Shown here: piece after piece, positions 16,888 through 24,540 of the stretch
How positions within the stretch are numbered: the stretch's first letter is position 1
How the letters are laid out: every line of letters starts with the position of its first letter
Source of the DNA: Prevotella sp. P2-180
GTDB lineage: Bacteria; Bacteroidota; Bacteroidia; Bacteroidales; Bacteroidaceae
Assembly (NCBI RefSeq): GCF_002251435.1
Contig: NZ_NPJI01000034.1
Location: 62,001-126,000, forward strand
DNA: 64,000 nt
Reading direction: 5' to 3'
Notes under the pieces: model-generated
Told to the model about the DNA's origin: nothing
Seen by the model: only the letters and a program-made list of their open reading frames with translations
Database searches by the model: none
Made by a program: the position numbers and the translations under genes

Positions 16888-18045
16888 TTAGAATCTAACA
16901 CTAAACTGTACGTCTGCCATACTGTAGTTGTGGTTTGCGAGACTACGGTCGTTTACCAGCGAATACTCAGTCTGTATCTCAAGGTTTTTACAGAACAGGT
17001 AGTTGATACCGGTTTTGTATATGGTCTTTGCCGATGCCCAATCGCCAGCATTTCTATAGAGGTCGTAGCGTGCTTTTGCCCTTAGCTTACCCTTGATGAT
17101 GGGAGCTACAAAAGCCACGTATACGCCGTCGGCACGGTCGCCAAGACTTTCGTTCAGGTTGCAGTCGATAAGGTCGCTGCTGTTGTTGGCGGTCTTCTTA
17201 AATGCTCCGCCTGTGTTGTGTATGTATTCCGAGCGTATCTGCCAGTCGGCATCCTTATATTCTGCTGATATGGCATAGCGGTATCGGCTGACCTTACGTG
17301 TGCCTGATGTTTCAACCCCGCCTTCCGTCCATACTCCTGTGCGGGCATAGGATCCGATCCATCCGAATCCGCCAATGCGCATTCCCTTGATGGGCGACAC
17401 CCAAAAGCCTCCAATGACATCCTTCTGGTTGCCTACATCCTTGCGGTTGATGCCTTGTCCGTTAAACACGCCCACCTCGTAGTGTAGCAGCGTGTGTCCA
17501 TTGCTATTTGGAAGGAGGTCGCCCGACATTTGCACACCTATATCGCGACCGCTACTTGACTGCTCGCCAGTACGGTCGTTGAATCCAGCCAGTTTGAGCA
17601 CACTCTGGGCCTGGGAGTTAAATCCGATGTCGATAGGGTTCATGGGGTTTTCGAAAGTAAACGGACGTTTGAATTGTCCAATTTTTATCTTAAACTCCTT
17701 ATGCTTCAGCCACTCCACGCTCATGTCTACTATTCTAGGCGACTCGCCGTAAGTGCTAGAGTTACCATTCACCTGTCCCTGCAGCTTATACTCAAAGTCG
17801 TTGAGAATTCTTCCGGTCATAATCAGGCGTATGAGTCTTATGCTAAATGTGTTAATATTATTGTCGTCTTGAAACGTTGAGTTGTAGTTTCCTATCATAT
17901 ATCCCGAAAACTTCGGTTTGCTCATCACGTCACCAAGTTTAAATTCTTTTTTTGTTTCCTTAGCAGTGGTTTCTGTTTCCTCTGCGGCTTTCATCTGAAC
18001 AGACATTGCAGCAGCCACGGCAACGATAATATACTTTTTTTTCAT
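16888..18045 (-). CDS. OprO/OprP-type (phosphate-selective-like) porin
   Basis: 385 residues with signal peptide (MKKKYIIVAVAAAMSVQMKA). The barrel follows: PKFSGYMIGNYNSTFQDD, RLIRLIMTGRILNDFEYKLQGQV, LKHKEFKIKIGQFKRPFTFENP, and a terminal Phe (ADVQFSVRF). The G-Q-F-K-x-P-F strand is typical of the porin O/P family. Ligand unknown; phosphate selectivity is only suggested by the family name. It is 25 bp downstream of rlmD. Confidence 0.82.
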   Translation of the reverse strand: MKKKYIIVAVAAAMSVQMKAAEETETTAKETKKEFKLGDVMSKPKFSGYMIGNYNSTFQDDNNINTFSIRLIRLIMTGRILNDFEYKLQGQVNGNSSTYGESPRIVDMSVEWLKHKEFKIKIGQFKRPFTFENPMNPIDIGFNSQAQSVLKLAGFNDRTGEQSSSGRDIGVQMSGDLLPNSNGHTLLHYEVGVFNGQGINRKDVGNQKDVIGGFWVSPIKGMRIGGFGWIGSYARTGVWTEGGVETSGTRKVSRYRYAISAEYKDADWQIRSEYIHNTGGAFKKTANNSSDLIDCNLNESLGDRADGVYVAFVAPIIKGKLRAKARYDLYRNAGDWASAKTIYKTGINYLFCKNLEIQTEYSLVNDRSLANHNYSMADVQFSVRF

Positions 18046-18070
18046 TACCCTTTAAGGTCTCAGACCTTTT

Positions 18071-19507
18071 TTAATTATTTAATTCATTATTCTTTGATTC
18101 CAATAGTACAACGTTTTCCACATGTGGTGTGTGTGGAAACATATCCACAGGCTGCACCTTAACCACCTTATATTCAGCATCAAGCAATTGTAAGTCTCGA
18201 GCTTGGGTTGAAGGGTTGCAGCTTACATATACAATACGTTTTGGCCTTGCTTTCATTATCACACTTATCACGTCTGGATGCATGCCAGCCCTTGGCGGGT
18301 CGGTAATGATTACGTCAGGCCTACCATGCTCAGCAATGAAATCGTCGGTCAGGATGTCCTTCATGTCTCCGGCGAAGAAAGAGGTATTTTCTATTCCGTT
18401 CACCTGTGAGTTCACCTTAGCGTCCTCTATAGCCTCAGGCACATACTCAATGCCTATCACCTTTTTTGCCTTGTGTGCCACGAAGTTTGCTATAGTCCCC
18501 GTACCAGTATACAGGTCGTAGACGATTTCTTCGCCAGTGAGTTGTGCAAACTCTCGAGCTACTTTGTATAGGAGATAAGCCTGATCGGTATTGGTCTGAT
18601 AGAAACTTTTTGGACCAACTTTGAATTTCAGGCCTTCCATTGTCTCAAATATGTGGTCGTTACCCTTAAACACCATCACGTCCTGGTCGCCAATGGTGTC
18701 GTTGCATTTTTGGTTGTTCACATACATCAGTGCGGTAATCTGCGGAAATCTGTCCGCTACGTGTTGCAAAAGTGCCTTGGCTTTTTGCTCGTCACCCTCC
18801 TGGTCGTAGTGAAACTGCACAATCACCATCCATTCACCTGTGTTAGAGTTTCTTATGATGATGTCTCTCAGTAGACCTTTCTGTCCTCTGAGGTCGAAGA
18901 AGTTCAGGTTGTTTTCGAAGGCATAGTCTCGTATGGCGTTACGTATCTGATTGTGAGTGTCGTCCATCAGCCAGCATTTTTCTATTGGCAATATCTTGTC
19001 GAAAGCCCCAGTGATGTGGAATCCGATGCCGTTCATGTTGTCATATTTAAACCCCGAAGCCACCTGGTCCTTGGTAAGCCATCTTTTGTTGCAGCATCCG
19101 AATTCGAGTTTATTTCTATACTCGAAAGTTTTCACCGATCCCATGATAGGCTGAAATTCAGGCAGCTCCACCTTGCCAATTCTTCTCAGTTGGTCATAAA
19201 TTTGTTTCTTTTTACCCTTCAACTGCTCTTCGTGGGGCAGGTTTTGCCACTTGCAACCGCCACAGACACCGAAGTGCTCACACTTAGGTGTCGCGCGTAC
19301 ATTACTATATTTAATAAAGCGCACCACCTCAGCCTCGCAGTAGCTATGTTTCTTTTTTTTAATTTGTAAGTCAACGATGTCGCCAGGTACTGCAAAAGGC
19401 ACAAACACTACCATTTCGCCCACTCTTGTCAGTGCCTTCCCTTCAGCCGCCACATCCGTGATAGTGATATTTTCCAGCACTGGAAAAGGTTTCTTTTTTC
19501 TGCTCAT
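18071..19507 (-). CDS. rlmD: 23S rRNA (uracil-C5)-methyltransferase RlmD-type
   Basis: 478 residues. N-terminal TRAM domain (residues ~10-65), then the iron-sulfur Cys set C-x5-C-x2-C (CEHFGVCGGCKWQ), the SAM fold (VYDLYTGTGTIANFVA), DPPRAGMHPDV, and the catalytic Cys in YVSCNPSTQARDL. Methylates C5 of a uridine in 23S rRNA; RlmD versus RlmCD/TrmA specificity cannot be settled by eye. First gene of the minus-strand operon, with its own -7 box at 19535-19542. Confidence 0.88.
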   Translation of the reverse strand: MSRKKKPFPVLENITITDVAAEGKALTRVGEMVVFVPFAVPGDIVDLQIKKKKHSYCEAEVVRFIKYSNVRATPKCEHFGVCGGCKWQNLPHEEQLKGKKKQIYDQLRRIGKVELPEFQPIMGSVKTFEYRNKLEFGCCNKRWLTKDQVASGFKYDNMNGIGFHITGAFDKILPIEKCWLMDDTHNQIRNAIRDYAFENNLNFFDLRGQKGLLRDIIIRNSNTGEWMVIVQFHYDQEGDEQKAKALLQHVADRFPQITALMYVNNQKCNDTIGDQDVMVFKGNDHIFETMEGLKFKVGPKSFYQTNTDQAYLLYKVAREFAQLTGEEIVYDLYTGTGTIANFVAHKAKKVIGIEYVPEAIEDAKVNSQVNGIENTSFFAGDMKDILTDDFIAEHGRPDVIITDPPRAGMHPDVISVIMKARPKRIVYVSCNPSTQARDLQLLDAEYKVVKVQPVDMFPHTPHVENVVLLESKNNELNN

Positions 19508-19534
19508 TTATCTATTTTTTTCAATTTTTCGGTG

Positions 19535-19542
19535 CAAATATA
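19535..19542 (-). promoter_or_regulatory. -7 box of the rlmD operon
   Basis: TATATTTG on the minus strand, ~28 bp before the rlmD start; divergent from the ppdK promoter. Confidence 0.65.
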
Positions 19543-19616
19543 CGAATTATTCTACAAAATTAGATACGAATAATATATTTTTTCAATTTTTTCTTGCAGC
19601 ATAGCCAAAAAAACCG

Positions 19617-19624
19617 TATATTTG
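19617..19624 (+). promoter_or_regulatory. -7 box of ppdK
   Basis: TATATTTG, 48 bp before the ppdK ATG. Confidence 0.65.
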
Positions 19625-19671
19625 CAGAAAAAATAAAACTATACATATTTTAAATATACAACAACTAACTT

Positions 19672-22392
19672 ATGAGTGAAAAAAGAGTTTATACCTTCGG
19701 TAACGGTAAGGCCGAAGGAAATGCCAAAATGCGTGAAGAACTTGGCGGCAAGGGTGCAAACCTAGCCGAGATGAACCTTATAGGTGTCCCGGTTCCTCCA
19801 GGTTTTACAATCACAACCAGCTGCTGTAACGAATATTACGAGGTTGGTCAGGAAAAAATCAAGGAAATACTTCAGGACGAGGTGAACGCTGCCGTAAAGC
19901 ATACTGAGGAATTGATGAATTCCAAGTTCGGTGACGTGAAGAATCCATTGCTTGTCAGTGTACGTTCTGGTGCCCGTGCCTCTATGCCTGGTATGATGGA
20001 CACTATCCTTAACCTTGGTCTCAACGACGAGGTTGCTGAGGGATTGGTAGCAAAGACTAACAATCCACACTTCGTTTACGACTCTTATCGCCGCTTCGTA
20101 CAGATGTATGGCGACGTGGTGCTCGAGATGAAGCCAGTTAACAAGGAAGACATCGACCCGTTCGAGGAAATCATTGAGAGCGTAAAGGCAGAGCGTGGCG
20201 TGAAGCTCGACAAGGACCTTTCTGTTGAGGAACTGAAGAAACTCGTCACACTCTTCAAGACAGCCATCAAGGAGCGCACAGGAAAAGACTTCCCCGACGA
20301 TCCAATCGAGCAGCTTTGGGGCGCTATCTGCGCTGTGTTCCGCAGCTGGATGAACGAGCGTGCAATCCTTTATCGCAAGATGGAGGGTATTCCTGACGAG
20401 TGGGGTACTGCCGTGAGCGTTATGGCTATGGTATTCGGCAACATGGGCGAGACATCAGCCACTGGTGTTTGCTTCAGCCGCGACGCCGGTAACGGCGAGA
20501 ACCTCTTCAACGGTGAGTATCTCGTAAACGCACAGGGCGAGGACGTTGTGGCTGGTATCCGCACACCACAGCAGATTACAAAGATAGGTTCGCAGCGCTG
20601 GGCTGAGCGCGCTGGCATCAGCGAAGAGGAGCGTGTAGAGAAATATCCTTCAATGGAAGAGGCAATGCCAGAGATTTACGCACAGCTCAACGACCTGCAG
20701 GACAAGCTCGAGAAGCACTACCACGACATGCAGGACATGGAGTTCACCGTACAGGAAGGCAAGCTCTGGTTCCTCCAGACACGTAACGGCAAGCGCACAG
20801 GTACTGCCATGGTGAAGATTGCCATCGATCTTCTCCACGAGGGAATGATCGACGAGAAGACTGCCATCATGCGTTGCGAGCCTCAGAAGCTCGACGAGCT
20901 GCTTCACCCCGTATTCGACAAGCTCGCCCTGCAGAAGGCAAAGGTCATCACTCAGGGTCTGCCTGCTTCTCCAGGTGCAGCCTGCGGTCAGATTGTGTTC
21001 CACGCCGACGACGCACAGGCATGGCACGCCGATGGCCACAAGGTTATCATGGTCCGCATAGAGACTTCACCTGAGGACCTCGCCGGTATGGCTTCTGCCG
21101 AGGGTATCTTGACAGCCCGTGGCGGTATGACCTCTCACGCTGCCGTTGTGGCTCGCGGTATGGGCAAGTGCTGCGTGTCAGGTGCTGGTGGCATCAATGT
21201 TGACTACAAGGCTAAGACCGTTGAAATAGACGGCGTTGTATATAAGGAAGGCGACTACATCTCGCTGAACGGAACCACAGGTCAGGTTTATGCAGGTGAG
21301 GTTCCAACCAAGGCTGCTGAGCTCAGCGGCGACTTCAAGGAGCTTATGGACCTCTGCGACAAATACACCAAGCTGCAGGTTCGCACCAATGCCGACACTC
21401 CACACGATGCACAGGTGGCTCGCGCCTTCGGTGCAAAGGGTATCGGTCTTACACGTACTGAGCACATGTTCTTCGAGGACAAGAAGATTGTGGCAATGCG
21501 CGAGATGATTCTCTCCGACACTGTTGAGGGTCGTGAGAAGGCACTTGCCAAGTTGTTGCCTTACCAGAAGGCCGACTTCAAGGGCATCCTTGAGGCTATG
21601 GATGGCTGTCCGGTTAACATCCGACTGCTCGACCCGCCACTCCACGAGTTCGTACCACACGATCTTGCAGGTCAGCAGGTGATGGCAGACGAGATGGGTG
21701 TAGATGTTGCCACCATCCAGCGTCGTGTCGCTTCTCTCGCCGAGAACAACCCAATGCTCGGTCACCGTGGTTGCCGTTTGGGTATCACATTCCCTGAGAT
21801 TACAGCCATGCAGACTCGCGCCATTCTCTCTGCAGCTTGCGAGCTGAAGAAGGAAGGCAAGGATCCGAAGCCAGAGATCATGGTTCCGCTCATCGGTATC
21901 CTCTACGAGCTCAAGCAGCAGAAGGAGATTATCCAGAAGACTGCCAAGGAGGTATTCGCTGAGTATGGCGTTGAGATTGAGTTTGAGATTGGTACAATGA
22001 TCGAGATTCCTCGTGCAGCCCTCACAGCCGACCGCATCGCCACTGAGGCAGAGTACTTCTCGTTCGGTACCAACGACCTCACACAGATGACCTTCGGTTA
22101 CTCTCGCGACGACATCGCCAGCTTCCTGCCAGTATATCTCGACAAGAAGATTCTCAAGGTTGACCCATTCCAGGTTCTCGACCAGAAGGGTGTTGGCCAG
22201 CTCATCAAGATGGCAGTAGAGAAGGGTCGTGGCGTTCGCCAGAACCTCCGTTGCGGTATCTGCGGTGAGCATGGTGGTGAGCCAAGTTCAGTGAAGTTCT
22301 GCGCCAAGATTGGCATGAACTACGCAAGCTGCTCTCCATTCCGCGTGCCTATCGCACGTCTGGCAGCGGCGCAGGCTGCTGTCGAGGAGTAA
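19672..22392 (+). CDS. ppdK: Pyruvate, phosphate dikinase
   Basis: 906 residues, the usual length. Interconverts pyruvate + ATP + Pi with PEP + AMP + PPi. ATP-grasp region near the N-terminus (LGGKGANLAEMN, VSVRSGARASMPGMMDTILNLG), phosphohistidine domain with GGMTSHAAVVARGMG (catalytic His about residue 489), and the PEP-binding barrel at the C-terminus (GLTRTEHMFF, FGTNDLTQMTFGYSRDD, CGICGEHGG with the catalytic Cys). Codon use is markedly biased to C-ending codons compared with neighbours, a sign of high expression. A strong hairpin terminator follows. Confidence 0.97.
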   Translation: MSEKRVYTFGNGKAEGNAKMREELGGKGANLAEMNLIGVPVPPGFTITTSCCNEYYEVGQEKIKEILQDEVNAAVKHTEELMNSKFGDVKNPLLVSVRSGARASMPGMMDTILNLGLNDEVAEGLVAKTNNPHFVYDSYRRFVQMYGDVVLEMKPVNKEDIDPFEEIIESVKAERGVKLDKDLSVEELKKLVTLFKTAIKERTGKDFPDDPIEQLWGAICAVFRSWMNERAILYRKMEGIPDEWGTAVSVMAMVFGNMGETSATGVCFSRDAGNGENLFNGEYLVNAQGEDVVAGIRTPQQITKIGSQRWAERAGISEEERVEKYPSMEEAMPEIYAQLNDLQDKLEKHYHDMQDMEFTVQEGKLWFLQTRNGKRTGTAMVKIAIDLLHEGMIDEKTAIMRCEPQKLDELLHPVFDKLALQKAKVITQGLPASPGAACGQIVFHADDAQAWHADGHKVIMVRIETSPEDLAGMASAEGILTARGGMTSHAAVVARGMGKCCVSGAGGINVDYKAKTVEIDGVVYKEGDYISLNGTTGQVYAGEVPTKAAELSGDFKELMDLCDKYTKLQVRTNADTPHDAQVARAFGAKGIGLTRTEHMFFEDKKIVAMREMILSDTVEGREKALAKLLPYQKADFKGILEAMDGCPVNIRLLDPPLHEFVPHDLAGQQVMADEMGVDVATIQRRVASLAENNPMLGHRGCRLGITFPEITAMQTRAILSAACELKKEGKDPKPEIMVPLIGILYELKQQKEIIQKTAKEVFAEYGVEIEFEIGTMIEIPRAALTADRIATEAEYFSFGTNDLTQMTFGYSRDDIASFLPVYLDKKILKVDPFQVLDQKGVGQLIKMAVEKGRGVRQNLRCGICGEHGGEPSSVKFCAKIGMNYASCSPFRVPIARLAAAQAAVEE

Positions 22393-22420
22393 TCCTTAGA
22401 TACTGAAAATTAATAAGATA

Positions 22421-22455
22421 AGAGGCAAGTGCTTAACAAACAGGCACTTGTCTCT
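22421..22455 (+). terminator. Terminator of ppdK
   Basis: AGAGGCAAGTGC / GCACTTGTCTCT 12-bp stem (one G-T), loop TTAACAAACAG, then TTTCG. Confidence 0.75.
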
Positions 22456-22492
22456 TTCGTAAATTTTTGAAGGATTGTCAATTAGCAGGTGT

Positions 22493-22915
22493 ATGAAAGG
22501 CAATAGATTTTTAGTATTTACAATTTCCGTCTGCTTTGTATTGAGTATTGCCGGTTTTTCTGTCGTGGCTTGTCAAGCCAGTGGAGATTTGGATTTATCC
22601 ATAAACAGAGACAACATAAGTATTCACGGAATATACGGAAGAGCCATCAATTACAGTGATATAAAAGATGTCAGTTTGAATACCAGTTTGCCGGAAATAA
22701 AGTTCCGCTCAAACGGTTTTGCTGCGGGAAGAACAAGATTGGGAAACTTCATCACTAAGGACGATAGACATATAGTGCTATTTACTTATTCCGACACTTG
22801 TTTTATTCAAATCACGACCTTGAGCGGAGATACGTTTTATCTAAGCAGGAAGCAACCTGATGAAACGACAGCGACTTTCAGAACATTAAAAAGAATGCTA
22901 TCCAGTCGTTTATGA
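22493..22915 (+). CDS. Small exported or membrane-anchored protein, bacterial PH-like domain
   Basis: 140 residues from the ATG at 22493 (MKGNRFLVF). An N-terminal hydrophobic segment (FLVFTISVCFVLSIAGFSVVA) is followed by a ~100-residue beta-rich domain: SINRDNISIHGIYGRAINYSDIKDV, KFRSNGFAAGRTRLGNF, HIVLFTYSDTCFIQITT, DTFYLSRKQPDET. This order resembles the bPH_5 type of bacterial PH domains (YSDI, GRTRLG, FYLS). Function unknown. A TTG at 22475 would add six residues and is less likely. Downstream is a strong hairpin terminator. Confidence 0.65.
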   Translation: MKGNRFLVFTISVCFVLSIAGFSVVACQASGDLDLSINRDNISIHGIYGRAINYSDIKDVSLNTSLPEIKFRSNGFAAGRTRLGNFITKDDRHIVLFTYSDTCFIQITTLSGDTFYLSRKQPDETTATFRTLKRMLSSRL

Positions 22916-22929
22916 TGCATTAAATAATA

Positions 22930-22965
22930 GGCAAGCATCCTTTCTATGGGTGCTTGCCTTTTTTA
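22930..22965 (+). terminator. Terminator of the PH-like gene
   Basis: GGCAAGCATCC / GGGTGCTTGCC stem, loop TTTCTAT, then TTTTTT. Its stem is the same as the one after the Fic gene at 24450-24483. Confidence 0.85.
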
Positions 22966-22980
22966 AAAGATTGATATAAA

Positions 22981-23065
22981 ATCGTCGCATATTATGCGTT
23001 ATTAACCCAAAATATTTGGTTATTCGACAATATTTTAGTAATTTTGCCGCATAATTTGCGACGAT
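22981..23065. repeat. Inverted repeat around the Fic promoter (probable operator)
   Basis: Left arm 22981-22998 and right arm 23048-23065 are reverse complements at 17 of 18 positions (core GTCGCA-ATTATGCG). The -7 box TAATTTTG (23039-23046) lies directly inside the right arm, and the start codon is 34 bp after it. A partial third copy (ATGTCGCAT) sits near 23079-23087. The placement is that of a repressor operator. Confidence 0.65.
23039..23046 (+). promoter_or_regulatory. -7 box of the Fic gene
   Basis: TAATTTTG between the two arms of the inverted repeat. Confidence 0.6.
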
Positions 23066-23099
23066 ATATATCATATAATGTCGCATTAACATTTTGACT

Positions 23100-24395
23100 A
23101 TGTATATACACGAAAGAGATAATTGGACAAACTTTAGATGGAACGACTCGGAGGTATCGCTCCTTCTGGAGGTGGTATGCCGCAAGCAAGGATTGCTTTA
23201 TGGTAGGTTGAGTTCGCTTGGCTTCGACAGCAAGTTGCGGGCTATGGCAGAGAATTTGACTCACGATGTGGTTTATTCATCAGGGATTGAAGGTATACGC
23301 CTGAATGTGGACCAGGTACGTTCTTCCATTGCAAGGAAACTGGGAATCGAAAACGTGAAATATACTGCACCTTCGCACTATGTTGACTCTGTTGTGGGGG
23401 TCATGCTTGAAGCAGTACAGCACTATGATATGCCTCTCAGCAAAGAGAAACTATGTGCTTGGCAAGCCGCTTTCTTCCCCTCGGGTTATAGTGAAGGCAG
23501 CCAGATAGAGATTGGCAAATACCGAACAAACGAGGAGCATATCGTCAGCGGAATGTTCGGGCGCGAGAAAATCCACTATATTGCTCCTTCGCCTGACCGT
23601 GTAGAAGAAGAGATGCACAAGTTCCTCGCTTGGTTTGATGGCGAGGAGCCTGTGAGTAGCGTCATTCGTTCTGCCGTTGCCCATTTCTGGTTTGTGAGCA
23701 TTCATCCCTTCGAGGATGGCAATGGCAGATTGGCCCGCATTCTTTCAGACATACTTCTGGCTCGTGGAGAGAAGAGTGATTTCCGTTTTTATAATGTCTC
23801 GTCACAGATTAACAAAGACAAGAATCACTACTATGACATTCTGGAGCGCATGCAGCATGGCGATGGCGACATTACGGAGTGGTTGGTGTGGTATATGCAG
23901 AAATTGGTTGATGCACTTGACGAGGCAGACGCCATCGTCACCACAATACTGAATAAGAGTTTCTTCTGGCAGAAGGCGTCGGCAGTGCCAATGACCGAAC
24001 GTCAGACCCGGATGCTCAATCTCTTTCTTGAAGGCTATGAAGCAAAGATAACGTCAAAGACATGGGCAACATTGGCAAAGTGCTCGAAGGACACTGCCAT
24101 ACGTGACATTCAGGATCTCGTGGATAAAAACATACTGACAGAAGACATTCCAGGGGCAAAGCGTCCCAGCTACTCCATCGTCTATGACGCTGAGGACTTG
24201 ACACAATTCTTCACTGATGTAAACATTGTAGAAGAGAACGGCATTCAATATCTCAAAGCAATGTTCAAAGGGAAAAAAACTATTTGCGAAAGAGTTCTGA
24301 ATCTTGATGCAGAGCGATACCGGAAAAGAGATTTGCCATTAGCCAATCTGCTCAGCAAATACTGCTCGTATATGGTTGCAGGCAATAGAGAATAG
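23100..24395 (+). CDS. Fic-domain AMPylase with N-terminal inhibitory helix and C-terminal winged helix
   Basis: 431 residues from the ATG at 23100. N-terminal DUF4172-like region with an inhibitory (S/T)xxxE(G/N) motif (SSGIEG, about residues 58-63), which in class II Fic proteins blocks ATP binding. The Fic core HPFEDGNGRLAR starts at about His202. The C-terminal ~110 residues contain a winged-helix-like segment (TSKTWATLAKCSKDTAIRDIQDLVDKNIL), a DNA-binding arrangement. Fic proteins transfer AMP to Ser, Thr or Tyr of target proteins. The winged helix plus the operator-like repeat upstream suggest it may regulate its own promoter (inference). Confidence 0.88.
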   Translation: MYIHERDNWTNFRWNDSEVSLLLEVVCRKQGLLYGRLSSLGFDSKLRAMAENLTHDVVYSSGIEGIRLNVDQVRSSIARKLGIENVKYTAPSHYVDSVVGVMLEAVQHYDMPLSKEKLCAWQAAFFPSGYSEGSQIEIGKYRTNEEHIVSGMFGREKIHYIAPSPDRVEEEMHKFLAWFDGEEPVSSVIRSAVAHFWFVSIHPFEDGNGRLARILSDILLARGEKSDFRFYNVSSQINKDKNHYYDILERMQHGDGDITEWLVWYMQKLVDALDEADAIVTTILNKSFFWQKASAVPMTERQTRMLNLFLEGYEAKITSKTWATLAKCSKDTAIRDIQDLVDKNILTEDIPGAKRPSYSIVYDAEDLTQFFTDVNIVEENGIQYLKAMFKGKKTICERVLNLDAERYRKRDLPLANLLSKYCSYMVAGNRE

Positions 24396-24449
24396 CAAAA
24401 AAAAAGAAGAGACAACTGTTAAAGACGTTTTATACTCCATTAACAAACA

Positions 24450-24483
24450 AAGGGCAAGCATCCGCAGAGGGTGCTTGCCTTTG
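24450..24483 (+). terminator. Terminator of the Fic gene
   Basis: GGGCAAGCATCC / GGGTGCTTGCCTTT stem with loop GCAGA; nearly identical to the hairpin at 22930-22965. Confidence 0.85.
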
Positions 24484-24487
24484 TTTT

Positions 24488-24540
24488 GTTGACAAGTAAA
24501 CACGGGGAAAAACCTTGTCACGCTTGTCACGCTGTCACGC
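24488..24540 (+). repeat. TTGTCACGC repeat, copy R1
   Basis: 53-bp element: GTTGACAAG, a variable GC stretch, AAAAACC, then TTGTCACGCTTGTCACGC and TGTCACGC. Matches R4 (28947-28999, opposite strand) at about 47 of 53 positions. Its inner edge touches the stop codon of the DUF3987 gene. Confidence 0.85.

Noticed and set aside
21178..22272. Long minus-strand open frame opposite ppdK
   Set aside because: Leu/Cys/Thr-rich shadow of the highly biased ppdK codons; no start signal or homology.
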